A stretch of 64,000 nucleotides of DNA from Vitreoscilla filiformis (GCF_002222655.1 NZ_CP022424.1:62001-126000); one strand, 5' to 3'. Shown: positions 50,516 through 60,382, numbered from the stretch's first letter. Notes: generated from the letters alone by a model not told the origin. Made by a program: numbers and translations.

Positions 50516-51661
50516 TCAGCATTGGGAGTTGTCTCTAGTTGACATTGGGCGTGAAATCGTTAGCCGTTGAGGAGAAAAGCCCTGGGTGGGCCAGTGCTCT
50601 CCTCGGTCAGTGACCAGCTCGCGTTCAGGCCAGCGCAAGGCGGCCAAGGCGGTGATGGCGGCTTCGGGGGCGAGTTGGCGGCGGCGTTCGAGGTAGCGCG
50701 CACCAGCGGAAAAATCGACGCAAAACACGTTGCGTCGCCGACCCATCCAAACCAAGGGCGACAAACCGTTGAACGGGTCGCGCTCGCGTGGCCCCAAAAG
50801 CGTGCCTGTGCGCTCGGGGTGGAGTCGGCGCCAGTAGTGGCCCACCACGACGGGGGTGATGTCGTCATAGTGCTGCCACCAGGGCTGGCGCTGGGTAAAA
50901 CGCCAGCGGCCAGCGGCGAAAAAGGGCTGCTCGGTGCGACGCTCCACCCCGGAGGTCAACACCCGGATGGGGTGGGACATTTGTCGGCGTTCGTCCACCA
51001 TCGCATGGGCGTGCAGCAGGGGCATGGGGTGATGGGGGTTGTCGATGTGCATGCCCCATTGCGCTTGTTCTTCCGCATGGCGATCGGCCAAACCTTCCAT
51101 GACCACCCGGCGCATGGCCAGCACCTCCAACGCATCGAAGTGGCGGCGCAGGCCCAGGTGTTCCGGCATGCGCCGCAGCACCGCCACCGACGGGGCGTGC
51201 CAAGCGGCGTGAACCACGCGCAAATCGGGGCGCTCCAAAGCCAGCGGCAGACGCGAGAAAAAACTCAAAAACGCACTGCGCTCCACATCGGGCCCTTGGC
51301 CGGGCAGGGTGTTCCAGGGGTGGTAACACAGGTCGTGGGGGGCCTGTTCGTTCCAGAACCAGTCGTTGCCGTCGCGGTGTTCACCGATGAGCAAGTTCAG
51401 CTCATGGTTGCCAAGAATGGCCCAGGCTTTGCCTTGCTGAACCACGTCGCGCACCCAGCGCACCACGGCGGGCGAGTCGGGGCCCCGGTCGCACAGATCG
51501 CCGACAAACACCAAGTGGCGCCCAGCGGGGTGAACACCGTTGTCGCGATAACCCAGGTGGCGCAGCAAAGCAGCCAGCGCGTCGGCTTCGCCATGGACAT
51601 CACCGACGATGTCCAGCGGGCCCGGGGGCAAAGAGGCAATCAAAGAAGAAGAAGCAGGCAT
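50516..51661 (-). CDS. Calcineurin-like (PPP-type) metallophosphoesterase
   Basis: 381 residues. PPP metal motifs: DIVGDVHGEADAL (GDxHG), FVGDLCDRGPDS (GDxxDRG) and ILGNHELNLL (GNHE), with VVVGHYWRR and a late His. Such proteins act as protein phosphatases or dinucleotide polyphosphatases; the substrate here is unknown. It lies just downstream of the SbcCD-like pair on the same strand (36-nt gap). Confidence 0.85.
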   Translation of the reverse strand: MPASSSLIASLPPGPLDIVGDVHGEADALAALLRHLGYRDNGVHPAGRHLVFVGDLCDRGPDSPAVVRWVRDVVQQGKAWAILGNHELNLLIGEHRDGNDWFWNEQAPHDLCYHPWNTLPGQGPDVERSAFLSFFSRLPLALERPDLRVVHAAWHAPSVAVLRRMPEHLGLRRHFDALEVLAMRRVVMEGLADRHAEEQAQWGMHIDNPHHPMPLLHAHAMVDERRQMSHPIRVLTSGVERRTEQPFFAAGRWRFTQRQPWWQHYDDITPVVVGHYWRRLHPERTGTLLGPRERDPFNGLSPLVWMGRRRNVFCVDFSAGARYLERRRQLAPEAAITALAALRWPERELVTDRGEHWPTQGFSPQRLTISRPMSTRDNSQC

Positions 51662-51697
51662 GCGGCAACCACGCAGCGGGGGGCGGACAAAAAGAGG

Positions 51698-54400
51698 TCA
51701 AGAAACCGCACTGGGCGCCAGGGGCAGCCAGTCCAGATCCCGGGCGGGCACACCCAAGTCTTGCCACAGCTCAGGGTGACAACTGAACAGCAGCACCTGA
51801 TGGCGGGTAGCGGCATCGTAGAGCACGGGTTTCATGCGTGTCAGGCGCTGAGCGTCGCTGTGGGACAGCACGTCGTCCAGCAGCAGCAGCGTGGGCCGAC
51901 CTGCGTCGCGCAGCACATCGGCGTAGGCCAGGCGGGCGATGAGGGCGAGTTGTTCGCGGGCGCCAAAACTCAGGCGCTCGAAGTCATCGCGCTGGGCCAC
52001 GCCGTGGGCGCTGGGGCGGCTCAGGCGGATGGGGGTGAGTTGTTCGTCCAAGTGCAGATCGGCCTCGGGCATCCACACACTCAGATAGTGGCGCAGACGG
52101 GCTTGCAGCGGTGTCTGTAGGCGCACCAAGGCGGCCTGACGCTTGTTGAGCAAACGCTGACACAGCCAATCCAGCGCTTCGGCCCGATGTTGCCATTCCG
52201 TCTGGCGTTGTTGGGCGCGTGCCAGGGTGCCGGCGATTTGCGCCCGCTCCTCCTCCAGCCCTTGGGCCCCGGCTTGTTGCAAGCTGGCTTCGAGGCGGGC
52301 CATGTCCAGGCGGCGTTGTTGGCGGGTGTGCTCCAGTTGCGCCAAGCTGCGCTCCAGGCGTTCGATGTCTTGGCGCACTCGTTCGGGCTGGGCGGCTTGC
52401 CACTGGGCTTGCAGGGTGGTGATGTCCTGGGCCAGACGGTGCAACGCTTGGGCGGTGGCGTCCAGTTGGGTGTTGACCTCGGTTTGGCGCTGCGCATGGG
52501 CGGGGTCGGTCAGTGTGGCCCATGCGGTGTCGCGCTCTTGCAAGGCGTTGGCGTGGTCGCGCTCACACCCGATGAGCTGTTCACGCGCTTGTTGCAACTG
52601 CTGCTGCGCTCGCTGCTCGGCCTGTTGGTGCTGCTGAAGCTGCGCTTCGGCCATGGACAGCTCCGGCGCTTCGTCTGCGGCTTCAGGGGCCGGGCACTGG
52701 GCCAGTTGCTGATGGGCTTGCTGCTCGCGGGCGTTGGCTTGGGCCACAGCATCCCGCAGGGCGTCCAGACCTTGCGGGGCGATCCAAGCCAGGGCTTGTT
52801 GGGCCAATTCGAGGCGTTGTTGCACCTGAGCGGCCTGGGTGTGCTGTTCTTGCGCCTGGGCCACGCTGTCCACCCCCGCTTGGTGCAGGGCGGCGGCGAG
52901 TTCGTCATGGGCGCGGCGCTCTTGGCGGGCCCAGTCTTGCCAATCGGTGTCGCCTGGTTCAAAGCGCAGCCAGCCGCCTTCGGCCAGATGCACGGTGGTG
53001 GCTTGTTCGAGGCGCAGCTCCCCTTCTCCTTGCACGGTCCGCAACGGCACGCCGGCGGTGGTTTCCAAACGCAAGCGCTGGCCGTCAGGCAGTTGGAATT
53101 GCAGCCGCGCCGCCGCTGCCTGGCGGCGCAACATACCGTCTTGCTGTGCCCGCTCCAGTTGCACCAGGCGTTGCAATTGCGTGCGATCCAGTGGCCGGGG
53201 CGGCAGTTGTGCCCGCAGCGCGTCCAAGTGCTGCTGCTCGGTTTGAGCGCGTGCCAGGGTGCCTTCCAGTTGCTGGCGCGTTTGCCAAGCCTCTTGCCAC
53301 TGCTGTTGCCATTGGCGGCGTTTGTCGGCGTGGCGGGCGCGTTGCACGGCCTCGCGGGCGTTCACCAATTGGGCGGTGGCGCGTTGCAGAACACCTTGCA
53401 GGGCCTCCACCTGGGCACGGGCCGGCGCCAGACGGGCGGCGCAGGCCAGCAGCGTTTGCTCACGTTGCGTCAACGCTTCGGTTTGCTGCGTCAGCGCTTG
53501 GCGTTGCGCCTGCCAAAACACCTGCTGCTGCTGGCTGTGCTGCTGCTGCTGGCGCAGGGTGTCCAAGCGATGGGCCCATTGTTCGACCTCCGCATGGCGG
53601 GCGCGGGCGGTTTGAAGCTGCTGCGCCAAGCTTTCCCAGGGGCGCTGCTCGTTGTCCAGCGTCTCGCGGGCTTGCAGGCCGGCCAACATGTCCACCTGCT
53701 GCCGGTGTTGGGTGATTTGGCCGTCCAGCGCATCGAGTTGGGTTTGCAGGGACTGCACTTCCTCCTGTGCTTGCAGCAAAGGCCCCCGGGGGCGGCCCGT
53801 GCTGGTCAGCAGTTGAGCGCGTTGGGCTTGCAGGTCGTGCAACACCGCGTCGCCGCCCGTGGCCACCAGCGAGCCCCCCACGGCGGCCCCCAGTTGTTGC
53901 AGCGCATTGTGCAAGTGGCTGTGCGCGTGCGGGGCGGCGCCATCCAGGTCGTGGCCACAGCCCTGCTCCACCCACAGCAAACCCGGGATGCCCCAATGCT
54001 CTGGCCGACTGCCACCGCGCAGCGCAAACTGAAAACCAAACTGCTGGGCCAGCCAATCTTCGGCTTCGACGCCTTCGAGCTGCCGGCCATCGGGCAGATC
54101 GAGCAAGCAGCGTTTGCGGCTCAGAAACCGTTTGACGAGGCGATGGGGCGCACCATTCAGCGTGAAATCCAACTGGACTTCAGGCGCTGCGGCAGGCTCA
54201 TCCAAGGGCCGCAAATCGTCCACCGTGGTGGAGCGGTGGCGCTCTAGGAACGCGGCGCGCAGCGCACGGGCCAGGGTGCTTTTGCCGCTTTCATTCGCGC
54301 CGGTGATGAGGTTCAGGCCAGGGTCGAGGTCGCGCAGTTCGAACGTGCCACGGAAGCGGCGCAGTTGTTCGACCCGCAGCCGGGTCAGGTGCAATTTCAC
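51698..54400 (-). CDS. SbcC/YhaN-like SMC-type ATPase
   Basis: 900 residues starting at a GTG that overlaps the nuclease stop. Head domain at both ends: Walker A ITGANESGKSTLARALRAAF at about 33-52, signature region FERLSFGAREQLALIARLAYA and Walker B PTLLLLDDVLSHSD near the C-terminus. Between them lies a very long Gln/Ala/Arg-rich coiled coil with short glutamine runs (QQQQHSQQQQ). It is shorter than E. coli SbcC and closer in layout to YhaN. With its partner it should process DNA ends or hairpins. Confidence 0.87.
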   Translation of the reverse strand: MKLHLTRLRVEQLRRFRGTFELRDLDPGLNLITGANESGKSTLARALRAAFLERHRSTTVDDLRPLDEPAAAPEVQLDFTLNGAPHRLVKRFLSRKRCLLDLPDGRQLEGVEAEDWLAQQFGFQFALRGGSRPEHWGIPGLLWVEQGCGHDLDGAAPHAHSHLHNALQQLGAAVGGSLVATGGDAVLHDLQAQRAQLLTSTGRPRGPLLQAQEEVQSLQTQLDALDGQITQHRQQVDMLAGLQARETLDNEQRPWESLAQQLQTARARHAEVEQWAHRLDTLRQQQQHSQQQQVFWQAQRQALTQQTEALTQREQTLLACAARLAPARAQVEALQGVLQRATAQLVNAREAVQRARHADKRRQWQQQWQEAWQTRQQLEGTLARAQTEQQHLDALRAQLPPRPLDRTQLQRLVQLERAQQDGMLRRQAAAARLQFQLPDGQRLRLETTAGVPLRTVQGEGELRLEQATTVHLAEGGWLRFEPGDTDWQDWARQERRAHDELAAALHQAGVDSVAQAQEQHTQAAQVQQRLELAQQALAWIAPQGLDALRDAVAQANAREQQAHQQLAQCPAPEAADEAPELSMAEAQLQQHQQAEQRAQQQLQQAREQLIGCERDHANALQERDTAWATLTDPAHAQRQTEVNTQLDATAQALHRLAQDITTLQAQWQAAQPERVRQDIERLERSLAQLEHTRQQRRLDMARLEASLQQAGAQGLEEERAQIAGTLARAQQRQTEWQHRAEALDWLCQRLLNKRQAALVRLQTPLQARLRHYLSVWMPEADLHLDEQLTPIRLSRPSAHGVAQRDDFERLSFGAREQLALIARLAYADVLRDAGRPTLLLLDDVLSHSDAQRLTRMKPVLYDAATRHQVLLFSCHPELWQDLGVPARDLDWLPLAPSAVS

Positions 54401-55536
54401 GGCGTGTTCACAGGGCTGGAGGAGGGCGAAGGGTGGTGGCGCATCAAGGTTTCGGTCAGCAGGGCCAGGGCTTGCGCGGGCACGGGTGACGCTGGGGGCG
54501 TCAGGGCGGCATCGCGCAGTTCGGCCAGCAGTTCACCCACATAGCCATCGGCGTGCAGGGCGGACAGCTCATCGTCCGTGGGCGCCAAACTCAAACCGTC
54601 CAGGGTGCTTTCCAAGTGACGCACACGGGCCTGTGTCTCACCCAGGGCGGTTTGCAGCCGGGCGCGGCCTTGCAGATCCAAGCGACCGTTCAGGCGCAGA
54701 TCGATCACATCATCGGCCTGTCGGTCATGCAGCCAAGCCAGCACCGCGTCCAGATCGGACGGCACGTTGAGCGTGACTTGATGTTGCCACCAGCGGTGCT
54801 GCCCCACCGGCAGGCGGTGTACTTCGGGCGGCGCGTGGTGGCTCACATCCACCCGCAACGCCCAGCCGGCTTCGTTGGCGCGAAAACGATCGGGCTCCGG
54901 GGTGCCGCTGTACCACGTGCGTTCGTTGATGCACTTGCAACCGTGCCAGTCGCCCAGCGCCAAATAAGCCAAGTTGGCGCGCTGGGCGCGGTCGGCAGCG
55001 ATCGGGTTGGGCGCGTCGATGCTCTCTGGTAGAAACCCCGACACGCACCCATGTGCCAATCCCACACGCACCCAACCCGCAGGCGTGGGGGTGTGGTCGA
55101 ACCAAGCCGTCAGATCGTGAACCGTGTGACGCTGGGTGAGTGGCGCAGGCAGCACCACCAACCCGGCGCTGGGCAACGCGATGGGCTCAGGCCGCAGCGC
55201 CAGATGCACATGCGCCGGCACGATGCCCAACTGTTGCGCCTGTTGCCAAACGCCTTGGGCCAGGGCGGCGTCATGGTTGCCCGGCAGCAGCACCCACGGC
55301 CCCGCAAAACCTTGGAGCGCCAGAAACAACCGCCGCAGCGTGCGCTCGGACAGGATTTGCGCATCAAACACATCTCCCGCCACCAGCACGGCATCGACTT
55401 GCTCATCCCGGGCCAGTGCGGCGAGGCGCTCAACGGCAGCCAAGCGAGCCTCCGCCAGCAAAACGGCGCTCTCAGGCGCAAAACGAGTGAAGGCACGGCC
55501 AATCTGCCAATCGGCGGTATGCAAGAAACGTGGCAC
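54397..55536 (-). CDS. SbcD/YhaO-like exonuclease
   Basis: 379 residues from the GTG preceded by GGGGAG. Mre11-type motifs: LHTADWQIG, VLVAGDVFD, LLPGNHDAAL, GLAHGC and LGDWHGCK. It is the nuclease partner of the adjacent ATPase (GTGA overlap). Two upstream in-frame starts are possible but have poorer ribosome binding sites. Confidence 0.87.
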   Translation of the reverse strand: MPRFLHTADWQIGRAFTRFAPESAVLLAEARLAAVERLAALARDEQVDAVLVAGDVFDAQILSERTLRRLFLALQGFAGPWVLLPGNHDAALAQGVWQQAQQLGIVPAHVHLALRPEPIALPSAGLVVLPAPLTQRHTVHDLTAWFDHTPTPAGWVRVGLAHGCVSGFLPESIDAPNPIAADRAQRANLAYLALGDWHGCKCINERTWYSGTPEPDRFRANEAGWALRVDVSHHAPPEVHRLPVGQHRWWQHQVTLNVPSDLDAVLAWLHDRQADDVIDLRLNGRLDLQGRARLQTALGETQARVRHLESTLDGLSLAPTDDELSALHADGYVGELLAELRDAALTPPASPVPAQALALLTETLMRHHPSPSSSPVNTP

Positions 55537-55567
55537 CGGACAGTTCTCCCCATCGAGATTCACATGA

Positions 55568-55594
55568 TAGGGGGATGGGCATGGCACCCCCCTA
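55568..55594. repeat. Small inverted repeat upstream of the SbcD-like gene
   Basis: TAGGGGG and CCCCCTA arms surround a 12-13-nt loop about 32 nt upstream of the GTG start of the minus-strand nuclease gene. It could be an operator or mRNA hairpin; nothing further can be said. Confidence 0.3.
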
Positions 55595-55721
55595 GAACAA
55601 GAGGGGCCGGCGACAAGAGGATGCCCCCTGACACTGAATGGTCAGCAATCCTGCCTATCCTCAATTCGATCAAGTCACCCTAGAGTGAGCTTGTACGCAA
55701 AAAAACCAGCCGGAGCCGCCC

Positions 55722-55937
55722 ATGAAACTGTTTTCGCGCATTGCCAAGACCCCGCCGCCGGTGCCAACCGTCGGCCACCCCACCACCGCACGCCGCCAAA
55801 CCGACGCCACAGATGTGGGCTACGAGGCCGCCTTGCCCTTTTTGAACAGCCAGTTGCCCAACCCCGTGACGGGGTCGGCAGCGTCCTCGAAGTGGGCCAA
55901 CTGGCGCCGGCGCTGGTTCGCCGGCCATTCCGCCTGA
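55722..55937 (+). CDS. Small hypothetical protein
   Basis: 71 residues: MKLFSRIAKTPPPVP at the N-terminus, a polar middle (TDATDVGYEAALPFLNSQLPN) and a basic, Trp-rich end (SKWANWRRRWFAGHSA). CGGAG lies 9 nt upstream of the ATG. It is the only reading frame on the plus strand between two minus-strand genes. The composition is not obviously chance-like, but no family is recognised. Confidence 0.45.
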   Translation: MKLFSRIAKTPPPVPTVGHPTTARRQTDATDVGYEAALPFLNSQLPNPVTGSAASSKWANWRRRWFAGHSA

Positions 55938-55948
55938 GCGCTGGTCGC

Positions 55949-57325
55949 TCAGTGGCCGCTGTGCCCCGCTGGCTTGCGCACTTGCAGCGTGGCTGACGCC
56001 GGGGCTGTGGCCGCCCGTGGAGTGGCGGGTGCGGTGCCCGTCCACTCATAGGCGCGGGTGCCTGCTGGGGCTTCGTACCAGCCGGGATCGCGGTAGTCCC
56101 CATGCGGTTGGTTTTTTCGCACCTTCAGCACGCTGAACATCCCCCCCATGCCCACCCCGCCGAAGGGGCCTTCGCCCGTCATCATGGGCAGGGTGTTGTC
56201 GGGCAAGGGCATCTCCATTTCGGTCATGTCGTGCATGCCCTTGTCGCCCATGAGCATGTAACCCGGGATGTGCTGCTGGATGCGCCGCGCCACATCCTCC
56301 TGTTGAGCCCCCAGCAGCGTGGGCACGTTGTGGCCCATGGCGTTCATGGTGTGGTGGCTCTTGTGGCAGTGGAACGCCCAGTCACCCGGCTCATCGGCGA
56401 TGAACTCGATCTGCCGCATCTGCCCCACGCCCACATCGGTGGTGACTTCCGGCCAGCGCGCCCCCATCGGAACCGGCCCGCCGTCCGTCCCCGTGACCGT
56501 GAACTCGTGGCCATGCAGGTGAATGGGGTGATTCGTCATTGTCAGGTTGCCCACGCGGATGCGCACCCGATCGCCCAGGCGCACGTTCAGGCTGTCGATG
56601 CCCGGGAACACGCGGCTGTTCCAGCCCCAGAGGTTGAAGTCCAGCATCGTCATCACTTTGGGGGTGGCGCTGCCGGGTTCGATGTCAAAGGCATTCAGCA
56701 AGAAGCAGAAGTCGCGCTGCACCTCGCTGATCAGCGGGTGGGGCTGCTTCGGGTGGGTGATCCACAAGCCATACAGCCCCATGGCCATTTGCACCATTTC
56801 ATCCGCGTGGGGGTGGTACATGAACGTGCCAGGGCGTCGGGCGGTGAACTCGTACACATAAGTTTTGCCCACGGGGATGGCGGGCTGGGTCAAACCGGCC
56901 ACGCCGTCCATGCCGTTGGGCAGGCGTTGGCCGTGCCAGTGAACCGCGTGGGGTTCGGGCAAGCGGTTGGTGACGAAGATACGCACCCGGTCGCCTTCCA
57001 CCACTTCGAACGTCGGGCCGGGGCTCTGGCCGTTGTAGCCCCAGAGGTTGGCCACCATGCCGGGCGCCAGCTCGCGCTTGACCGGCTCGGCCACGAGGTG
57101 AAACTCCTTCACGCCTTGGTTCATGCGCCAAGGCAGCGTCCAGCCGTTGAGCGTGACGACAGGTTGATAAGGCCGGCCCGTGCTCGGATACAGCGGCGGC
57201 AGGGTATCTGGTTTGGTTTGCAGCACCGGTTCGGGCAAGGCGGCCAGGGCCACGCGGCTGACGCTGGTGGCGGCCACCGCCGCACCCACGGCAGCGCCGT
57301 GAAACAGTTGACGTCGAGAAACCAT
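55949..57325 (-). CDS. Multicopper oxidase (copper tolerance)
   Basis: 458 residues. Tat signal SRRQLFHGAAVGAAVAATSVSRVALA. All four copper motifs are intact: HWHG 129-132, HPHADE 170-175, HPIHLHGH 265-272 and HCHKSHHTMNAM 317-328. A Met-rich tail (MGDKGMHDMTEMEMPLP, GGVGMGGMF) fits a Cu(I) oxidase of the CueO/CopA kind acting in the periplasm. It follows the outer-membrane efflux gene by 11 nt. Confidence 0.9.
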   Translation of the reverse strand: MVSRRQLFHGAAVGAAVAATSVSRVALAALPEPVLQTKPDTLPPLYPSTGRPYQPVVTLNGWTLPWRMNQGVKEFHLVAEPVKRELAPGMVANLWGYNGQSPGPTFEVVEGDRVRIFVTNRLPEPHAVHWHGQRLPNGMDGVAGLTQPAIPVGKTYVYEFTARRPGTFMYHPHADEMVQMAMGLYGLWITHPKQPHPLISEVQRDFCFLLNAFDIEPGSATPKVMTMLDFNLWGWNSRVFPGIDSLNVRLGDRVRIRVGNLTMTNHPIHLHGHEFTVTGTDGGPVPMGARWPEVTTDVGVGQMRQIEFIADEPGDWAFHCHKSHHTMNAMGHNVPTLLGAQQEDVARRIQQHIPGYMLMGDKGMHDMTEMEMPLPDNTLPMMTGEGPFGGVGMGGMFSVLKVRKNQPHGDYRDPGWYEAPAGTRAYEWTGTAPATPRAATAPASATLQVRKPAGHSGH

Positions 57326-57336
57326 GGAGACTGTCC

Positions 57337-58809
57337 TCAGTGATTGGCGCCGGCATCGGCGCTGCGGCTGGTGTTGGCCGCATTCAGCGACATCGGGGAG
57401 ACGGGGCCACGCAAAGCTTGGTCGAGTACGGTTTGGGCCAGCCAAAAATCGCGCTGGGCTTGGATGGACTCGGTGACCGTGGTCATCTGGTTGCGGGCGT
57501 CGGCCAGCAAATCCAGGGGGCCGATGAGCATGCCGTTGTAGCGCAGCAGGTTTTGGCGTGAAACCTCTCGTGCCAGTGGCAACAGTTCGTCCTGGTACTG
57601 CCGAGCGATTTGCCAGGCGCCGCGCCAAGTGGCTTCGGCTTCACGCACCTGGGAGCGCGCTTCCTGGGCGATTTGTGCTGCCAGGTGCATGTTCTGGCCG
57701 TACAGCACTTCGGCGCGGGCAGCGCGAGCGCCACCCCAATCGAACAATGGCAACTCGAAACTGACTTCCCAGCCGGTTTGCGTCGGTGCCTCGTTGGAGG
57801 TGCTGCGAATGGCGCTCAACTCCAGTCCGTTGACGAACCCGCGCAAACGCCCCGCCCCCAACTCACGCGCCCGGCGTTCGAGTTGTTGGCGTGCGGCGGC
57901 CACATCCAACCGTTCGGCCAGCGCTTGGCGCTCCAGTTCCGGACGCTCAGGCAGTTGCTTGGGTAACTCAGGCAGTTGTTCGGGCAGGCGCAACGCTTCG
58001 GGGCGATCACCCAGCCCGAGGTCGCGGGCCAGCCGCTCGCGGCTGGCTTGGGCGGCCAGCCGGGCGCGGATCCGTTGTCGCTGGCCTTCCGCTGCCAACA
58101 CCTGTTCGCGGGCACGCTGAACAGGGCTGAAGTTACCGGCTTGCTCCAGCCGTCGCGCCAAGGTGGCGCCGGTGTCGGCGGCATCGTGCCAGCGGGTCAG
58201 GGTGCGCAAGGTGTGTTCGGCGGCGACGGCCTGGTAGTAACTCTGGCGCACTTGGGTGAGGTGTTCGAGCACCGCCAGCGCCACTTGTTGGCGTTCAGCG
58301 GCCAGGCGGCGATCCTCCAAGTCGCTGATCCACGGGCGCAACAGCCAGTGGCCCAGTTCCAGCCCTAAACTCCATTCGGTTTCGCGCTCGCTGCCACGGG
58401 CCAGGCGCGACACGCTCAAGCGGGGATTGGGCCAACCCACCGCTTGCACGCGTTCGGCTTCGCTCACGCCCAGGGCGTGCAGCCTCACCTGCAAGCCGCG
58501 ATGCAGCAGCAATGCCACCCGCACTGCACCCTCGGCATCCAGGGGGGCTTGCAGCAGCGCGTCGGCCTGGGCTGTGGCGGTACGGACGGCGTCTTCGTCG
58601 CGTTGCAGCGTCAGCGTGGTGGCCGCATCGGCCAGATGGGGGGAGAGTTGGGCGTGCAGCGGTTCGGTCACACCGCGTTCGCTCCAACTGGCGCAGCCGC
58701 TCAGGCTGAGGGCCACCGCCAATGCCGCCCATGACGGCCTATGAACAAGACGCGGCGCACACGCACGCCGCCGGCTGGCTCCTCGGAGCCAGGCAGGGAG
58801 ATTCATCAT
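57337..58809 (-). CDS. TolC-type outer-membrane efflux lipoprotein
   Basis: 490 residues. Lipobox LSLSGCAS at about residue 36-43, then two OEP repeats rich in Gln/Glu/Arg helices (WSLGLELGHWLLRPWISDLE, EVSFELPLFDWGGARAARAEV). It is a CusC/TolC-like channel. ATGATG is preceded by GAGGAA. No RND pump or adaptor gene is adjacent; linkage to the multicopper oxidase suggests copper or silver export, inferred from context. Confidence 0.85.
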   Translation of the reverse strand: MMNLPAWLRGASRRRACAPRLVHRPSWAALAVALSLSGCASWSERGVTEPLHAQLSPHLADAATTLTLQRDEDAVRTATAQADALLQAPLDAEGAVRVALLLHRGLQVRLHALGVSEAERVQAVGWPNPRLSVSRLARGSERETEWSLGLELGHWLLRPWISDLEDRRLAAERQQVALAVLEHLTQVRQSYYQAVAAEHTLRTLTRWHDAADTGATLARRLEQAGNFSPVQRAREQVLAAEGQRQRIRARLAAQASRERLARDLGLGDRPEALRLPEQLPELPKQLPERPELERQALAERLDVAAARQQLERRARELGAGRLRGFVNGLELSAIRSTSNEAPTQTGWEVSFELPLFDWGGARAARAEVLYGQNMHLAAQIAQEARSQVREAEATWRGAWQIARQYQDELLPLAREVSRQNLLRYNGMLIGPLDLLADARNQMTTVTESIQAQRDFWLAQTVLDQALRGPVSPMSLNAANTSRSADAGANH

Positions 58810-58853
58810 GAAAATTCCTCGAATCGGTGGGGTTCAGACGATGGAAAACAGCG

Positions 58854-59207
58854 TCAAACCCAACGTCGAGGGGGGCGTTCAAGACCTGGTAAATCCGGGC
58901 TGGGCGGCAGAGGCCAGGGGGTCGCGGGCATGGGCCGTGCCTGTGCAGAAGGCTCTTGCCAAGCCAGTTCCGCAGGTGGGCCGGCGGGCCAATGCAGACA
59001 GGCGACGCAGTCTGCACACGGATGAGCTTCGGGGCTGGCGTTGGGGGTGGGGTGGCAAGGGGGGTCTTCGGCCAGTGACGCCATCGCATGGGCGGGGGGC
59101 GGTTCAGCAGGCCACGCACAGCGCTGCCACAGCCCCCACAGGGCTTGTGCGAGCACGCATCCCATCAGGAGCGCCCCCAGCCAGCGATGCCAACCTCGAA
59201 TTTGCAT
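58854..59207 (-). CDS. Small Cys/His-rich exported protein (DUF2946-like)
   Basis: 117 residues. N-terminal membrane/signal segment (WHRWLGALLMGCVLAQALWGL), then CHPTPNASPEAHPCADCVACLHW, a Cys/His cluster suited to metal binding, and a Pro-rich end. Size and layout resemble DUF2946 proteins found in copper loci, but the match is by eye only. It is first of the copper set on this strand. Confidence 0.6.
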   Translation of the reverse strand: MQIRGWHRWLGALLMGCVLAQALWGLWQRCAWPAEPPPAHAMASLAEDPPCHPTPNASPEAHPCADCVACLHWPAGPPAELAWQEPSAQARPMPATPWPLPPSPDLPGLERPPRRWV

Positions 59208-59278
59208 GGCCGGCAGTGTACGTGCCGCGCCCTCGGAGAATCGCGGGCGTTGCAAAACCTGCCGAGAAAGGACAAACA

Positions 59279-60382
59279 ATGCGTCGGGGATGTCGAGGGT
59301 GGAACAGCGTGTGGCGCTGGGTGGGGGTGTTGTGGTTGATGGCCTGGCCATGGCCGACGCGGGCCGACCCGATCATCATCCAAGCGGTCGGGGACGTCAT
59401 GCTGGCCGGCCCCTGGACCCCGCAATTGCGCAAGCTCGGTTACCGCCGTGTGTTCGACGGTGTGGCCGCTGAGTTGGCGTTGGGGCACCTGAATGTGGCG
59501 AACTTAGAGTCCCCGATTGCCGAAGGCGGGGTGGAGTTTGTGGACAAACGGTTTCGCTTTCGGGCCGAACCTGCGGTGGCTGGGGCGCTGCGGGCAGCGG
59601 AATTTCACCTGGTGAACCTGGCCAACAACCACACCATGGATTTTGGGGAACGCGCTTTGGCCGAAACCCTGCTGAACCTGCGCCGCGCCGGGGTGAGCTG
59701 GTTTGGTGCGGGCGGTGACCTGGCCGCAGCACGCAAGCCGATGATCTTCAACATCGCCACCCCGGGCCGGCCTGCTGGGCGGCGCGTGGCGTTCTTGGGG
59801 TATTCCTCGGTGCTGCCTGCTGACTTTTTTGCTACGCCGCAGCGTGCCGGCGTGGCGCCGGCCCGCCCCGACCGCATGGTCGAAGATGTGCGTTTGGCCC
59901 GGCGTTTGGCCGATGTGGTCATCGTGTCACTGCACTGGGGGGCGGAGGCGCAATCCGAGGTGCAGGCGTTCCAGCGCGAATGGGCGCATCAGTTGGTGGA
60001 CGCAGGGGCGGATGTCATCCTTGGGCACCATCCGCATGTGCTGCGGGGCATCGAGCGTTACCGCCACGGGTTGATTGTGTACAGCCTCGGCAATTTTGCG
60101 TTTGCCAGCCGCAGCGCCATCGCCGATGTCAGCGTGTTGGTGCGGCTCTACCTGGACGGGCCCGTGCGCTGGGCCGAACTGGTGCCGATCGACGTGTTGC
60201 ACGCCCGTGTCGGTTTTCAGCCGCAGGTGCTGCGGGGGCGGGCGGGGTTGGCGGTGGCGTTGCGGCTGCATCGTTTGTCCGAGCCTTTGGGCACGCCGGT
60301 GTACCAGACCCGCGAAGGACGCTACTTTGTCAATTTTTCACAACCCCCTGCGGCGTCAGCGCCGCAGGCGTTGGGACGTTGA
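59279..60382 (+). CDS. CapA/PgsA-type metallophosphatase-fold protein
   Basis: 367 residues. Signal-like N-terminus (WRWVGVLWLMAWPWPTRA), then CapA motifs: IIQAVGDVMLAGPW, VANLESPIA, LVNLANNHTMDFGE, VIVSLHWGAEAQ and ILGHHPHVLRGIERY. The family is linked to poly-gamma-glutamate synthesis but is also widespread as exported proteins of unknown role. No capB or capC is present. AAAGGAC precedes the ATG. It is divergent from the copper set. Confidence 0.87.
   Translation: MRRGCRGWNSVWRWVGVLWLMAWPWPTRADPIIIQAVGDVMLAGPWTPQLRKLGYRRVFDGVAAELALGHLNVANLESPIAEGGVEFVDKRFRFRAEPAVAGALRAAEFHLVNLANNHTMDFGERALAETLLNLRRAGVSWFGAGGDLAAARKPMIFNIATPGRPAGRRVAFLGYSSVLPADFFATPQRAGVAPARPDRMVEDVRLARRLADVVIVSLHWGAEAQSEVQAFQREWAHQLVDAGADVILGHHPHVLRGIERYRHGLIVYSLGNFAFASRSAIADVSVLVRLYLDGPVRWAELVPIDVLHARVGFQPQVLRGRAGLAVALRLHRLSEPLGTPVYQTREGRYFVNFSQPPAASAPQALGR

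Noticed and set aside
53490..53560. CAG-type trinucleotide repeat in the SbcC-like gene
   Set aside because: It encodes short glutamine runs within a coiled coil and is interrupted by other codons; not a tandem repeat array of note.
52187..54247. Plus-strand open frame of 686 codons opposite the SbcC-like gene
   Set aside because: Leu/Gln-rich antisense of a coiled-coil gene; no start signals or motifs.
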